Below, in pieces: positions 1-12,151 of a stretch of 64,000 nt of DNA. The stretch spans positions 992,001 to 1,056,000 of the forward strand of contig NC_057375.1 of the NCBI RefSeq assembly GCF_016906535.1, given 5' to 3'. Source of the stretch: Rhizoctonia solani (Eukaryota > Basidiomycota > Agaricomycetes > Cantharellales > Ceratobasidiaceae). The notes below the pieces were generated by a model that had not been told where the DNA came from, did not search any database, and worked only from the letters and a program-made list of their open reading frames with translations. How positions within the stretch are numbered: position 1 is the first letter of the stretch; each line of letters starts with the position of its first letter. The translations under genes and the position numbers were made by a program.

Positions 1-3000
1 GTTCGGAACTCGCTTGGGACCTCTTCCCCCTTAATGTCCGGCACAACTTTCGAGATTTTAACAGCATTACCCCATGTCCGCTTTGGTGATGTTCAAGTTT
101 AAGAGCTAGGCCCGGTCCTGAACGGGCAAATGTGCCACGCGTCGATCGCCCCCCCCAACGTATCTCGACTTAAACTGCCTAATATCATTCGAATGGATTG
201 CCACGTATCATAAATATACAAGTCTTTGTTAGCCTTTAGTTCTGAAGAAACCCAATCATGATCAGCCCATTATAGCTAGCGATCAGCGCTTGTTTGGCCA
301 TGTACAGCATCTCTCGCTTCAGCTGGCGATACATCGACATGACAGTTCGTATAAAATTAACGATTGCATCACCTGATCCATGCGTGTGAATTGGGAAGAT
401 CGACTTTCTGCTCAGGTTGTATAATGAGGACTACTTCAGGTTAAAACCTGCGATCTGCCCGGAGCGGTCGCTGTGGGGGTGAAAGAAGCCCTTGAAGGAT
501 CATACGCTTGAGAAACCCTGGGGAAACGTAATACGTCGGATGTTTGACCGGTATCGGGTATCCTGGCAATTTATGTGTTTATGACGCCTACACAGAGCTT
601 GTTGTTAAATGATCCACAACAACTATAACTTAAACGTGCGTTTGGCCCTGACGATACGCATATACTCGGCTGTAGCTAATAAGGCTAATCTCAGGTCTTG
701 ATTCAGAAGAAGTGGAATTATGTTGCACAAAACATCGATGTCAGATCTGTCAAAATTTGCGAAGACAGGCCCACACGCGTCCCTGTCTATAGTGGACCTT
801 TTTCGAATCGCATGGGCCTAAGCGTATATCCCCAGATTTAACCCTCCCCCCTGGACGCTTCCCCAAATGGATCCAGTTTTGGCTATCCAGCCGTCATGAC
901 ATCACCGATACCTCTGAGTTTGACAAGCGGGCCTAATAATCGAGTGTGGATTGGACATGGGCTGGGAAGCTAGGAGACGTTGACATCGGCTGAAGTTACG
1001 TGTGTGCAGTTGCACGGCATTCACTGGAATATGGGCATTCTAACCAGATACCGAGTGGATTGTTTTCCAGATGTTTCGTAGTTGTTGAACTTTATCTTGC
1101 CTGTTTCTGATTAGGGCAAATACGTATATAGATCAAAGTCAGGAGCTACGAAATAGGGGCGCGAACTTTATGAGGACCGATCAAATGTTAGGCATATACG
1201 AATGGCTTGTCTGTGCAATTTAGCTGCGAGGAGAACTTCCGCACGGCGGCGTGATCACAAGGCTTTCTGCGTGGTGTACACAGTGACTCATACAATATGG
1301 ATAATGTCACGCTCTATTTCGAGAAGCCGACTCGATACTCCGCGGCATACGTCGGCTACTAGTAATGATGAGACAGCCTGGAAGCATTAGTTCGAACGTT
1401 TCATTGACAGTATCATGCCACAGGCATATTCCCATCACCCGTCCGGCTCGATTGCATGTGCCCGTGTTTGACCGAATTGTTTATAACATTGAATTTATTT
1501 ATAGGTTAGGTGCGTTATGGAGATCTGACTCAAAAGAACATTCTCTACCTAACTGACCAATACAAAGAATTACGATTCAGTCGATGTTGAAGCTTGATCA
1601 ATCTTTTACTCCAAAGCAATCAAGGATTTTCGGACATGAGCGTGGAATCTATGCTGAAAATACACGCTATACGTAAAATTCCGACGATATTGCCGAAACC
1701 GGATATTTTAAGTCGTTGACATACCACACATATTTACAGACACTCTGCCTAGAACTCATAACATAGTCGCGTTGACCGATGAAAATTCCGGAACGCAGGT
1801 TCCACAATATTCCAACGCCTAACATACCCCACGGCGATCGAAGCTCACTCGCGTCCAGTTGGCCTGAGGTATGCCGGTCGCCGGGACGAGTCAACATGGT
1901 ATTTATTTCGACTACATGCGTTTGAGGTGTAGATTAATACACGTTTTTAGCGGGCAGCAGGACAAAAGTTACCCATCCTATGAGTAATAGTAATGATATA
2001 TGCATGGGTTCCACGGCCATGTGTGGCGTTTTATGCCTGATTGAGCGTGGCGTGATGTTAAACTACGCAGAGTGTGCGAGCATCTAATGCTCGGGAATAG
2101 CAATTGAGACCATCGGTAAGTTAGTGTCCCTGGGACACCGGTGATCAAATTTATTAGTGGCCCGTGATCTGTTGATCTCGATAGGCCATGTCGGTACTTC
2201 GATTAAGCCAGAACCAGTATATCGGTTACCATTGACTTTTTACGCTGTCACATATACTAACACGATTCTCGAGGGCTGACCTTCGCTCAAGGGCTAGGCC
2301 GCGAGCCGCCGGCATATGGGAAAGAAGTTGAATCCCTAGTCAACTAACTCATTGATTCGACCTGTAGATCGTAACGCTGGCATTATTGGTGGCCTAGTCA
2401 GATAAATGCACACGCAACCTCGGGGGCTAAAATTCCACATAAATTGTCTCGCGCATGGGACGACGCGAGTGAGCTCACAAGGGTGACTTGGCTGTGTTCT
2501 TGTTAGCCAGCTCGACTTCAAGAAGCCGGCGTTTCAATCTGCAGATCACCAAATACGTCATTAATGGCCTCGATTTAAGGGCGTAAGGTCCTGAATACCA
2601 ACTGAATTGCTAGATCGGATATTCATTTCAAGCGAACGAGTTCTCGTACATGGCCCTCTATTGACATCTTATGATAAATGTACCCAAGCATTGGGCTGGG
2701 TGTGGAGCATGCCCATCTCCCATACTTATTCGTTGTTTTGACACAGCATGATCATATATAACTCGTCTAATAGACTAGACTCTTGGTCCAGAAGTGAACG
2801 TCATTGTTCTCAATTGGACACGGTGGTTGAGACCGGTGCTCAGTTTAGGCACACTCATCGTAGGTCAGAAGCACAAGCCTATACCGCTAAGATTCTCAAA
2901 TTAGAGCCTTGTATCTTAATTGCTCAGTGCCGGTGATTTAAATACCAAGACATCAAGGTAGGTAACCGAATAGTCCGTTGAGGTGCAGTACTGTGGATCA

Positions 3001-3700
3001 TCGACGGATGATTTCATCATTTCTCGTGCTGGACCAAGCGCGAATTTGGGGTTTGGATGGTTCCTGGTGAACCGGTACTGGGGCCGGCACTGGAACCGAG
3101 CCATGCGAGCACAAGCCGTGAGCCGTGAGAACTCGAGTACAAATAAACCAGAATTGCCGCAACTATATAATATATGCCCATGTGTTAGGATAAGTTGTGT
3201 AGATGGCAGATTTCAATAACATGTTAGGATTTAGCCTTGAGAAAAAAATGGGTTATTCATGTGTGATAAATCGACCCCCCAGTTCAATTCGTATGTTATT
3301 GTACTCCCGCGCTCGCGCCAAGTTAAATACTGTGATTCGTGAATGATATATCGATGTTCCGACTGAAACAAGCCATTCGTAAAATTCAAAATTTGACCTT
3401 TCAAGAATTCAGAGGCGCATGACATATTAGCTATAAGCTTTATACGAACAAAATCCGGTCACGGGATGTAATTGTATGCATTTAGCTAGGTATACTCATA
3501 GGAGGGTGTGGCCGTGTGTAGTCTAAGTAAAGCCGGCTTCTTCAGACCAGTAAGTCTTATTCCTAACCAAGCAGCAATCGCCTCATGGACGAGAGTACCG
3601 CTTACAAAGTTGAAATGCCGGCTATTCTGCCAGCTCTGAAAACGAGGTGCCCTGTACCCATACAGTGTTCCCAGTAATTCAATTACCAGAAGCTCTCTGA
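1..3700. other. Gene-poor stretch, nothing recognised
   Basis: No open reading frame here exceeds about 80 codons and none shows a domain I recognise on either strand. No spliced arrangement, tRNA fold or obvious repeat was found. It reads as decayed intergenic DNA. Confidence 0.6.
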
Positions 3701-3795
3701 AAACTCTTGTGGTAATATCCTCTCTGGAAGAAAGAAGTGCTGGTGAGTCTCAAGTTATTGGTTGGCATCCAATGGGGACGCCAACGTTCGCCAAC

Positions 3796-4000
3796 TCTAC
3801 GGGGGCCTCAAAAACTCCGGGGCGCTCTGGAGTGCTCCGGTTTTGGGAACGTCCTCGTTAGGATCCGACTGATCCGGATTGCTCGGCGAGCACTTGGGAG
3901 CACTCCACAAGTACTTCCGAAGGTCATACCAGACGCTCTGGAGTGCTCGCCGACAAAAGCGAGTCCCGGAGCGCTCCCGAGATTTTCGGGGCCCCGTAGA
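3796..4000. repeat. GC-rich foldback (MITE-like) element with ~32-bp terminal inverted repeats
   Basis: The two ends are imperfect inverted repeats of about 32 bp: the left end (3796-3827) begins TCTACGGGGGCC and the right end (3969-4000), read on the other strand, begins TCTACGGGGCCCC. Both run into GCGCTC. The interior is rich in GGAGTGCTC/GAGCACTCC motifs that also pair in inverted orientation (near 3890-3910 and 3935-3952). Base composition is much more GC-rich than the flanks. No transposase is present and I see no clean target-site duplication, so it is at most a non-autonomous element. Confidence 0.6.
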
Positions 4001-4756
4001 GAAAATCATATCTAAACGGGAGAGGTCAAATATGACAACGCCAGATCCCACTAAGTCAAGTGATATGTTTAAATGAATAGCCCAGCAAGAGATATTTGAA
4101 GACTCCGGCGGAGATTCAGTTCAAGAGCGAGTGGAGCGAAGAGGCCCAGTACTATAGTTGCATCAAGTGGCAAAGCACCCCTAATCAAGTGGTTTTGGTT
4201 TTGGGATTCTCAGCGGTTATTAGAAAGTATTGGAGGAATTAATTAAGCTTAATTGTCAGGAAGACGGCAAACTCTTGGAATGAACGAACGTCTGTTGTAC
4301 ACAGCCAAGCTCCTAAACTCCGTGGCTGTACGCCATGGGTTATGTTGATAGCTAACCTGAGCCTAGTATATTGTGCCACAGCAAATATCAGCATCGAATA
4401 GCAGACAACAGCAGACATCATTCTCCGCCAACGATCATGCTATACGCGCAGCTTTGGGGGCAACTATAGGCGCCCAAGAGCTTACTTGCTTGCGACTAGC
4501 TTCCAAAACGTAGTATTTAGCAGTATTGTACTCTTCTCGTTCTCCGCCGTTCTATGCATCAAACGTTGAAGTTTGCGTAATTCGCCTCTCCTAAAGCTTG
4601 CCACCGTCATTTTGAGAATTCTTGCCCATGGGTCCAGTGAAGACACCGATCGCCACCGTTAGAGAGGTACCACAACTATGAATAAAACATAGGTGTATGC
4701 GAATGGGAGCAATCAGACTGCCAGCTTGCTTCAGCGCCTTTAAGTCCCTGACGAAT

Positions 4757-5092
4757 ATGAGTCCTCACAAGATGCTCTATGACCGTTGGTAAGTCCAAAA
4801 AAACCATCCGTGATAGTGGGTTTATAACTAACAATATATGACCAGGTTCCATCAGCAGACATGTCCACCGCCAGTTCAGTGGAGCGGAAAGGCTATTAAT
4901 CAGCGTGGACAGAACGCTTGGATTATTGAGGCCAGCGGTAGGACTTTACAAACAGAGGGCATTATATTATACTCATTGAGTAACTCAGTAAATGGACGTA
5001 CAGTTGCCCAATCGCAACACTCGCAAAAAGAAATGGCAGAAAACGACTGTGCGAAGCAGCTTTTAGTATATTTCCGGGTTCCTCACGATTGA
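4757..5092 (+). CDS. Mini double-stranded-RNA-binding-domain protein (copy 1)
   Basis: Exons 4757-4788, 4846-4937 and 4989-5092 join in frame to a 75-residue protein, with GT-AG introns of 57 and 51 bp. The whole product resembles one dsRBD: an N-terminal helix ending in DRWFHQQ, a PPPVQW strand, a loop with NQRGQ, strands WIIEAS and GRTVAQS, then a C-terminal helix KEMAENDCAKQLL. The canonical SKKxAK of helix 2 is only partly kept (SQKEMAE). There is no second domain and no signal peptide. Two paralogs at 16.8-17.2 kb and 19.2-19.6 kb keep the same exon sizes and phases, which strongly supports a real gene. Family assignment is from pattern recognition only; a role in dsRNA binding is inferred. 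Confidence 0.72.
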
Positions 5093-6340
5093 TCGGCAGC
5101 AAAAGAGTTCCCTTTAGTCGAGTGCTTGAGTGACCAAGACTATCAGGCATCTTGAGTGGAGAGATTTGACGGCCTCAGCATAGCTTGCACATGCCTCGAA
5201 CTTACTCGGACACAACTAGATCGTTCGAGCAGACATAGACTATCACATAAATGCACTGCGAATAAAGATGAGATTCAGCGTAATTTCAGCGGAGTCTTCG
5301 TTTGTTCTCGTTTTGATTTACTGTAATAACTCGTTGTGTTTATGCTATATGTTAATTGCCTTCGCTAATATGGTTGAGCATGCTTCATACTGCGCTACGA
5401 ATCATAGCTAAGTTCATGGATACTTATCTTAATGAGCTGGCTCCCGAGATCACTATGTGCAATAGCAAAGTGCCGAGTATCGGAGCAGTTGTTATTATAT
5501 TTCAATATTTGTTATTAAAATGCATACCTACAAGCTAGGTGTCGAAACAACGTTAACAACCCTCTGTGATCGAAATCTATTGGCCTTTTTCTTTTTCTTC
5601 TTTCTACTACTTACACCTCGCCTGTGGTTATTTATTGATCTTGCCTACGTGCCTAATGTGTAAAAGGCTTCTACAGCATTCCCACCTTCCGGCACTCAGA
5701 AATTGACTAGATCTACAGGGTGCTTCAGTTACATATTCAATATATTGACGAAGTGACATCAGGCCTACAAACAGGACGTATGAATATCGCTCTGAACATC
5801 AATCAAGTTCCACTAGCTCTTCTTTGATACAACTTGGATAAGCTGAATCGATGTATGCGATGTATTATACATAAAGCGTTTGATCTCAGAAACCCTTAAA
5901 GATTGTTCAATAAAGTTGTTAGGCATTAATGAGTACGGTCCATGAAGAGCAGGGTATTCCGCTTAACTGGCGTGTACCACCACCCTGTAAACACATTTCT
6001 ATCGGGCGAGTAACGGAAACTACATACCAACAGGGCGAATCACTCTACAAGACCAACTGAGAAGAGGGAGCTACTGAAATACATAGGTCCCAGTAGTTTC
6101 TACACGGAATCAATCAAGTACGAAGCCCGATGCTAGATTGATAGATGCTCAGAAACTACTTCGATTCCTTCCATTTGTCCGAATAATTTTCTGGTGCTTA
6201 AGCTTTTAAATAGGTCAGTGAGACCCCGAACAGTAATCATGAAATGGTTTGAACAGGCCCACCATACGGACATGGATAGCTTCTGTAAAGTGTAAAGCTA
6301 AGCTGATCCAACTTGGAGCTCAAGCATGTCAGAGTCTGGA
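5093..6340. other. Intergenic stretch, nothing recognised
   Basis: No recognisable coding segment, RNA gene or repeat was found between the first mini-dsRBD gene and the dispersed repeat at about 6347. Confidence 0.5.
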
Positions 6341-6346
6341 TGATGA

Positions 6347-6450
6347 CATTATTTATTAATAACCGACTACTCCACTTTGTAATTGCCCCACCTTTAGGCC
6401 TTAACTTAGCTTTGGTTTCACTCGTTGCAGGAAGCTATCCCATTACCAAA
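6347..6450. repeat. Degenerate dispersed repeat, copy A
   Basis: A block containing CATTATTTATTAATAACCGA, then a CTTAGCTT segment and GAAGCTATCC matches a block at about 22098-22205 in the same order and orientation with many substitutions. It carries no ORF. Probably an old non-coding repeat or a shared gene remnant. Confidence 0.5.
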
Positions 6451-6657
6451 CCGTCCATATGAATGACCAGTTGAGCTATGAGCAAACTTTGGCCACACTT
6501 AGCGCGGGAGTTACTGTTTTAATATAGGGTGCATCGTGAGCAATGGAGGGCGGTGGATGCGTCGTTTACTGTATTTCGTATTTTCCTATTATCACGTGTC
6601 ATACTTGACGGATGTGCATCATGCACGTCATCGTTGCACGATCACTTTCCTCTTCAA

Positions 6658-6673
6658 TACGTGCTACATAGGC

Positions 6674-6706
<33 letters not shown>

Positions 6707-6725
6707 TACATGCTACATAGGCACT
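6658..6725. repeat. Poly(T)30 tract flanked by 19-bp direct repeats
   Basis: Thirty consecutive T residues (6676-6705) lie between two near-identical 19-bp copies (6658-6676 and 6707-6725; core TGCTACATAGGCAC, one mismatch outside the core). A homopolymer bracketed by a target-site duplication is the footprint of a retroposed poly(A) insertion on the minus strand, or of a severely 5'-truncated retroelement. Confidence 0.6.
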
Positions 6726-7111
6726 GTAATACTTATCAATGCCTTTTGATCAGTAATTATGGCTTATAGAACAAAGCTGCCGTTTAATTGAAGTAATTCT
6801 GGGCTCACATGAACCGATCGTCAATCTCCAGGGGTGTCGATGTGTTCGTCAACGTAGACAGCACACGAGAATACAAGGTAGAGCAAATTCATGGGGAGCA
6901 TTCCGAAAGATTTCCGAAGAAGTAAATCTGCTTCCCTGAAATCTAAGGGTTTCCTATTATATCCTGTTTTTTGTGGTCTGTTTCAATTGGGAACGGGTTG
7001 GTGCGGCGAAAATCGAGAGTACCGGTGGCTTGCAATTGTGATACCCCACTGTGTTGCTTGATGTTATATCATCGCTATCTGATTTGAACCCCCATTCCTC
7101 GAGCTGCGATC

Positions 7112-10083
7112 ATGTCGTCTTCCGTGGCAGGATCCAAGCGGCGCGCGCCATATACCAGTATAGCCTGCAACAATTGTCGCCGTCGCAGATGTAAATGTGA
7201 CGGATTACATCCAACTTGTGGAGCTTGCTCTTTCTATGTACGTCTGTTTTGCTTCTTTAGAGGGTGGGTCCAGTAACCCTTCGTAGGGATATGAGGTAGT
7301 TCTTTCCTTCATTATTCCTCTGCTCGCACATTGATTAACATATATAAATCAAGTGTAGTTGGGGCCAAGAAGATGCCTCTCAGCGTCCAGCTACCAAGCA
7401 GCTGGTAGAGAGTCTACGAATACGTATCCGAGAATTGGAATTAGAGGTAGCTCGACTTAGGGCTGAGCCCATAGGTGAAAGAGGAGAAGGTGCCAACCAG
7501 AAAGAACAGGGCACAGCATCCTTCGTCGGCCTCTCCACGGCACTGAATGATAGTAAGGATCAGTACCCACGAAGGTCTCACCTGAAGGTGCGCACCATTG
7601 ATGAAACCTTGAGCTTATCTCATGCTTGAATATGAAGATGCGAGAAGGAAATATCAGTGCGAGCGGGCCTACATCGATGTGGTCTACATTCCCCGATGAA
7701 CCTATACCTCTGAAAGGAAAAATAATGCCTCACCCAGAGCTAATTTATCGGTACACATTTCAACAGATTCCTTCAACTCCATTGGAATTCCAATCGAAGG
7801 ATATTCAAATGTCTGCGCAGTGCAAATGGGACCGGTATCTTCCTAAGATTGATGCTGATTTTGAGTTTACTCGCTTAGAACATGACACACTCCTTTATAA
7901 TTGCTTCAAGTATCACACCCACTGGCTTCATCCATTGGAGCCCGATCTTTTCCTGCGTGATATGTTGCTGGAGCTAGTATCCGATCCCGAGATCGAAATT
8001 GCTTGTAGAACTGGCGAATATTCTCCGTACTACAGTCCATTTCTCCACTGCGCGTTGGTGGCGCTTGCTACAATTTTCTCAAACGACCCGAGAATAAGAT
8101 CAAAGCATGTGCGTGAGCAGTTTGCAAACCGCGCGAAACAGCTCTTGGAGGGTGTGTGCGAGCGCCCTACTCTCACCGCCATCCAAGGTTTAGTGTTCCT
8201 ATCCGAATACCATGGGAGTTTGGGGGAGCGAGTATTGGCCTACTTATATTCCGGTATGTATTAAGCATACACTTGCATCAAGGGGTAATTGGAGCCGATT
8301 GAATAGGTATGAGCTGTAGGCTTGCTCAGGCTCGTAGGTTCTTTCTCCAAATTGGTTGATAAAGAATCACTGACGCCACAAAGTTGGTATATGTATCAAC
8401 GGGACTGAGTTGGTGAGAACAAAAATGATTACGCAGCAGGAACTCTCTTCCAGGGTTCGGGTGTTCTGGGCTCTTTTTTTTCAAGGTAATTAAGCTGCAG
8501 TAATTTTAAACATAAGTATTGAACTAACTTGAGACTGTGTTTCTAGACAAGCTCATGGTGAGAAAAGTCATAAATTATGAACAACTTCTTAGTCTGCCAC
8601 AGTCATTGGAATATGGGCGCGGATACGAGTTACGTCTTCCCCACCTTGATGTGGGTCTACCGGAGGTAGATTTGATTCACGATGATCGTGAATGGGGGGA
8701 ATTGCACCTTGCTGAACATCAAGTGCATAAATCCCAGCCCGATCATTCAAGCTTGGTCTTCTATGAAGGGTGTAGGCTCATGCTGATTGGGATCAGAATT
8801 ATGGATACTGTGTAAGTCATCGCAACCCATTCTTAGTATCATTTCAACCATTGGAATTATTTTGTGAATTGGAACTTCAGTTATCTCCAGGGACGTCAGC
8901 AACTAGGACCAGAGGACAATGATGGCATCCCCAAAATACAGTGAGACAATTTGAACCCCCTTATATGCCTGACTTCAACAGCTCCTTCTGTGCTCCAGTG
9001 ACTACTTGGATAACTGGTATAGTAACCTACCTGCCCAGGTTCGGGTGTCACCACAATCTGGGGTATCTCCATTACCTCACGTCATTGTCATCAATATCAC
9101 ATACTGGTGGTTACGCATACTGTTGCATCGTCCATTCTCTTTTCGCACACAGTCTATGTTCGGTGACTCGGGAAAGCCTGTTCCAACAAACGCTACTTAT
9201 TTCTCGTTCCACACATGCGAGGAGGCTGCAAAGAGCATTGTGCAACTTATTACTATATTTGACCATACCTACGGTTCTCAATTTTTCCCCTTGAGCATGC
9301 TTCAGGCGAGTGCTTCATTTGTGGTATATAGACCTTGAGTCCTTACTTTCAGGTATTTTTCAGACTATATTCGTAGCTGGGGCCATTCTTATAACCAAGC
9401 ACGCCACTCTTCCAAGTTCATCGAGTAAACCGCGCACCGATGCATGTGAAATGGTCCAAGAATGTATCCGAGTCTTGCGTGCCGCATCACAAACCTGGGA
9501 GACCGCTAATTCTTATGCATCTCGACTCGAAAGTCTCTTGGCTGAACAAATTTGGGGGGAATCGTCTGATCGGTATGTCTATCATAGCTATATGTTGTAG
9601 TTTCGCTGACCGTGCGTGCTTGACGGGAATGATTGGTTGGTCGATCCTGGGGATTGATAAAATCATCATCACAGCCAAAATGCCAATGTTTACGAAGCCA
9701 CTACCTCGAACTACGATGATCCCGTCTCTCAGATGTTCCAGGAATTTATTGTTCCCCATGATCAGACCACTGAAGAAATTGGGGCACCTGAAACGACAGT
9801 GCAATCTGAATATCCGTTATTGCAGCAATTAAATCAGCAACCCCAGTGGGGAGTACCCTTCGGTTCAGATTTTATGATGACTTCGAGTCCCACCACTCCC
9901 GTTTGGCTTGGCTCTCGACGAGAGTCAATTTTCAGGAGAGACGGAGGAACTTCCCCTGGATACTGGATCGTAATGCCACTCGGCCAATTCCCAGAGAGCC
10001 TTGCGATCGAGAATCTCCTCTGCAATTCTAATCTACCTTTCCACATAAAAGATAGGCATCTTCTCGCTCCAATGTACTTATAA
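7112..10083 (+). CDS. Zn2Cys6 fungal transcription factor
   Basis: Ten exons join in frame: 7112-7237, 7354-7587, 7638-8253, 8307-8333, 8384-8485, 8547-8811, 8881-8940, 8999-9305, 9364-9572 and 9675-10083, giving 784 residues. The N-terminus carries a zinc cluster with basic stretch (cysteines at about 19, 22, 29, 36, 39 and 43; CNNCRRRRCKC). A leucine/arginine-rich helix at about 50-75 (ESLRIRIRELE) is the usual linker/dimerisation coil. The middle (about 180-600) resembles the fungal-specific TF (MHR) domain, with the landmarks YLYSGMSCRLAQ and RVFWALFFQDK. It should act in the nucleus as a DNA-binding regulator; targets are unknown. Intron 8 has a GC donor (GCGAGT), and the last cysteine spacing is shorter than usual. 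It stands alone, with no biosynthetic partners adjacent. Confidence 0.88.
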
Positions 10084-10560
10084 ATGAACTATGCCAAAAG
10101 GCTAATGAAAGAATAGAAGCAACGTGAAGAATTTGTTATTAACACATCTACCATACAACTGAGTGGTTAAACTCGTTCTGAAAGCATACAATCAGCACCC
10201 TTGCCAGGTGAAGTATGAGATTAACCAACTCGGATATCCGAAATTCTAAAATTCGAGTATTCGGGAACCAATAGTGTACAGTAAGTCGTGGCTATGGTAG
10301 ATAATTGGGAATGGGCTACTGATTGCCACAATGACATCAGGTTCCATTTTAGGCGAGGTTGACCGTGTTTGTGGTGGCGGTGCAGTGATTGCAAATCCGA
10401 GAGGCGTGGGTCGCCGTTGCAGTCAGTAGCTGGTGTCAATCAACGCTATCACCTCTGAATTCAAGTTCACGCGCACAACGCTCATGTTTGATTCTATAAA
10501 GTTCTTTGCCAAGGTGATAAATAATATTATAACTAGGCTTTAATTTTATAAATAACTATA
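10084..10560. other. Intergenic, nothing recognised
   Basis: No convincing ORF, RNA gene or repeat lies between the transcription-factor stop codon and the remnants of the Bem46-like gene. Confidence 0.4.
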
Positions 10561-10569
10561 GACATCTGC

Positions 10570-12151
10570 ATCTGTTGCTGTTGGTGCGACAACACTAGGT
10601 GCAGTAGCCACAGTATGATACTGGGATCAACCGTTTTGATGTGTAGTATGGGCCTTAATAATAACAGGAGCCGGCTACTCTATTACGGCCAAAACTCTCT
10701 TATATATCCATCAAATGTACCTGAGGGATCTCGTACCAGTAAGCCAAATAACCTCAGTCATGCACATTACACAGCGTTACTATTTGTTCGACAGACGTTG
10801 CTACGCCTGCAGATTACGGGCTACCATACAGTGACCTTACATTCACTACCCCTGATAATGTCAAATCCGAGCATATCTTCTTGTTCAGCGCAAGATCCTT
10901 TTAAGCGCGGATGGTTCTCTAGGAACAGCAGAAGTGGACAACCAAGGCGATGATGCAGATGTGAGCAAGCGGTTCCTGGCTGCGCAACCGCGAAACTTAC
11001 ATTTGGATTTTCCGGCCTTGTCGGGCTAGTTGCTCGGTCGCGTCCGACAGTTCTGTTTCTGCATGCCAATGCGGGGAATATGGGCCACCGCGTGCCTCTG
11101 GCTAAGGTGTTTTACTACAAAATGAGATGCAACGTTTTGATGCGTCCGAAAAGATGTTGGCCTTACACTTGTGTAGCTATGATTTAGCGAGGGCCAGCCA
11201 TCGGGAAAAGGGGCTAAAGCTTGATGCACAGGTAGGTTATATTGGGCGCCCCAAACATTATGCAACCGATGACCTCGGCAGACAGCATTTGACTACATAG
11301 TCAATCATGCTATTTTGGGGAGGACTCGAATAGTGAGTCATTAAATCAAGAACATGAGAGCCGATTAAACTTCATCAGATCCTTTATGACAATCGATTGG
11401 TGGAGCTGTTTGCCTTTTACCTCGCCAATGCGAATGCCAAATCGGTGAGACATTTGATTATTCGTTGAGGCTGCAAGCTTCCTTTGACGATAAATTAAGA
11501 TCGCTGCGCTAATTGTTGAAAATACATTTATGACGTTGCCCTCGCTGATTCCTACAGTTCTTCCCGTTGCTGCGCCGCTTGCATTCCTATGCCACGGCTC
11601 GAAGTCTCCCCAGAGCGTCCCGGTCTTGATGTTGAGTGGTACTCAGGAGAGGCTGCAAGCTTCCTTTCTGACGATAAATTAAGATCGCTGCGCTAATTGT
11701 TGAAAATACATTTATGACGTTGCCCTCGCTGATTCCTACAGTTCTTCCCGTTGCTGCGCCGCTTGCATTCCTATGCCACCAAGTTTGGGATAGTGCAAGC
11801 GCGGCTCGAAGTCTCCCCAGGAGCGTCCCGGTCTTGATGTTGAGTGGTACTCAGGACGAATTAGTCCCTCCTTCTCAAATGCGCGGTCTATTTGATATTT
11901 TACGGGGCGCTGAGGATGGGCCAAAGGAAGAGGAAACTGAAGAGGATAAGATTGTTTTGCAGGCCACGGATAGTAAACGTTTACTCGTATTTAAGAAGTT
12001 CTCCAATGGTCATAGTGAGTACTCGTGGTCACTAATTGATGGGAGACATCATCGCCGACACAACCTTTCTTTACACGCTAATCATGACTTACTGGAATTT
12101 ATCACCGCATGGACTACACTAATTGCCGCATTTGCTCGGCTCTGGACTTGA
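10570..12151 (+). pseudogene. Broken Bem46/ABHD13-type alpha/beta hydrolase
   Basis: Family landmarks appear in order but in changing frames: an N-terminal GQNSLIYPSNVPEGSRT block (about 10692), LPYSDLTFTTPDNV (about 10818), the oxyanion-side HANAGNMGH segment (about 11061), a degraded SEKGLKLDAQ block (about 11200), the nucleophile region (about 11388) where the GxSxGG motif is destroyed by small indels, VENTFMTLPSLIPTVLP, the acid motif SGTQDELVPP (about 11841) and NGHSEYSW near the catalytic His. Single-base indels at about 10861, 11390 and 11410 break the frame, and a ~200-bp segment is tandemly duplicated inside the gene. Intact relatives are single-domain membrane-tethered serine hydrolases. 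This copy cannot make a functional one. Confidence 0.8.
11467..11856 (+). repeat. Intragenic tandem duplication (~182 and 208 bp)
   Basis: Copy 1 (11467-11648) and copy 2 (11649-11856) both begin GAGGCTGCAAGCTTCCTTT and end GAGTGGTACTCAGGA. Copy 1 lacks about 22 bp that copy 2 has after CTATGCCAC (CAAGTTTGGGATAG...), plus a few single bases. The unit covers the region between the nucleophile and acid motifs of the Bem46-like remnant. Confidence 0.88.

Noticed and set aside
6529..6769. ORFs containing a run of phenylalanines
   Set aside because: The Phe run is just the poly(T) insertion read in frame.
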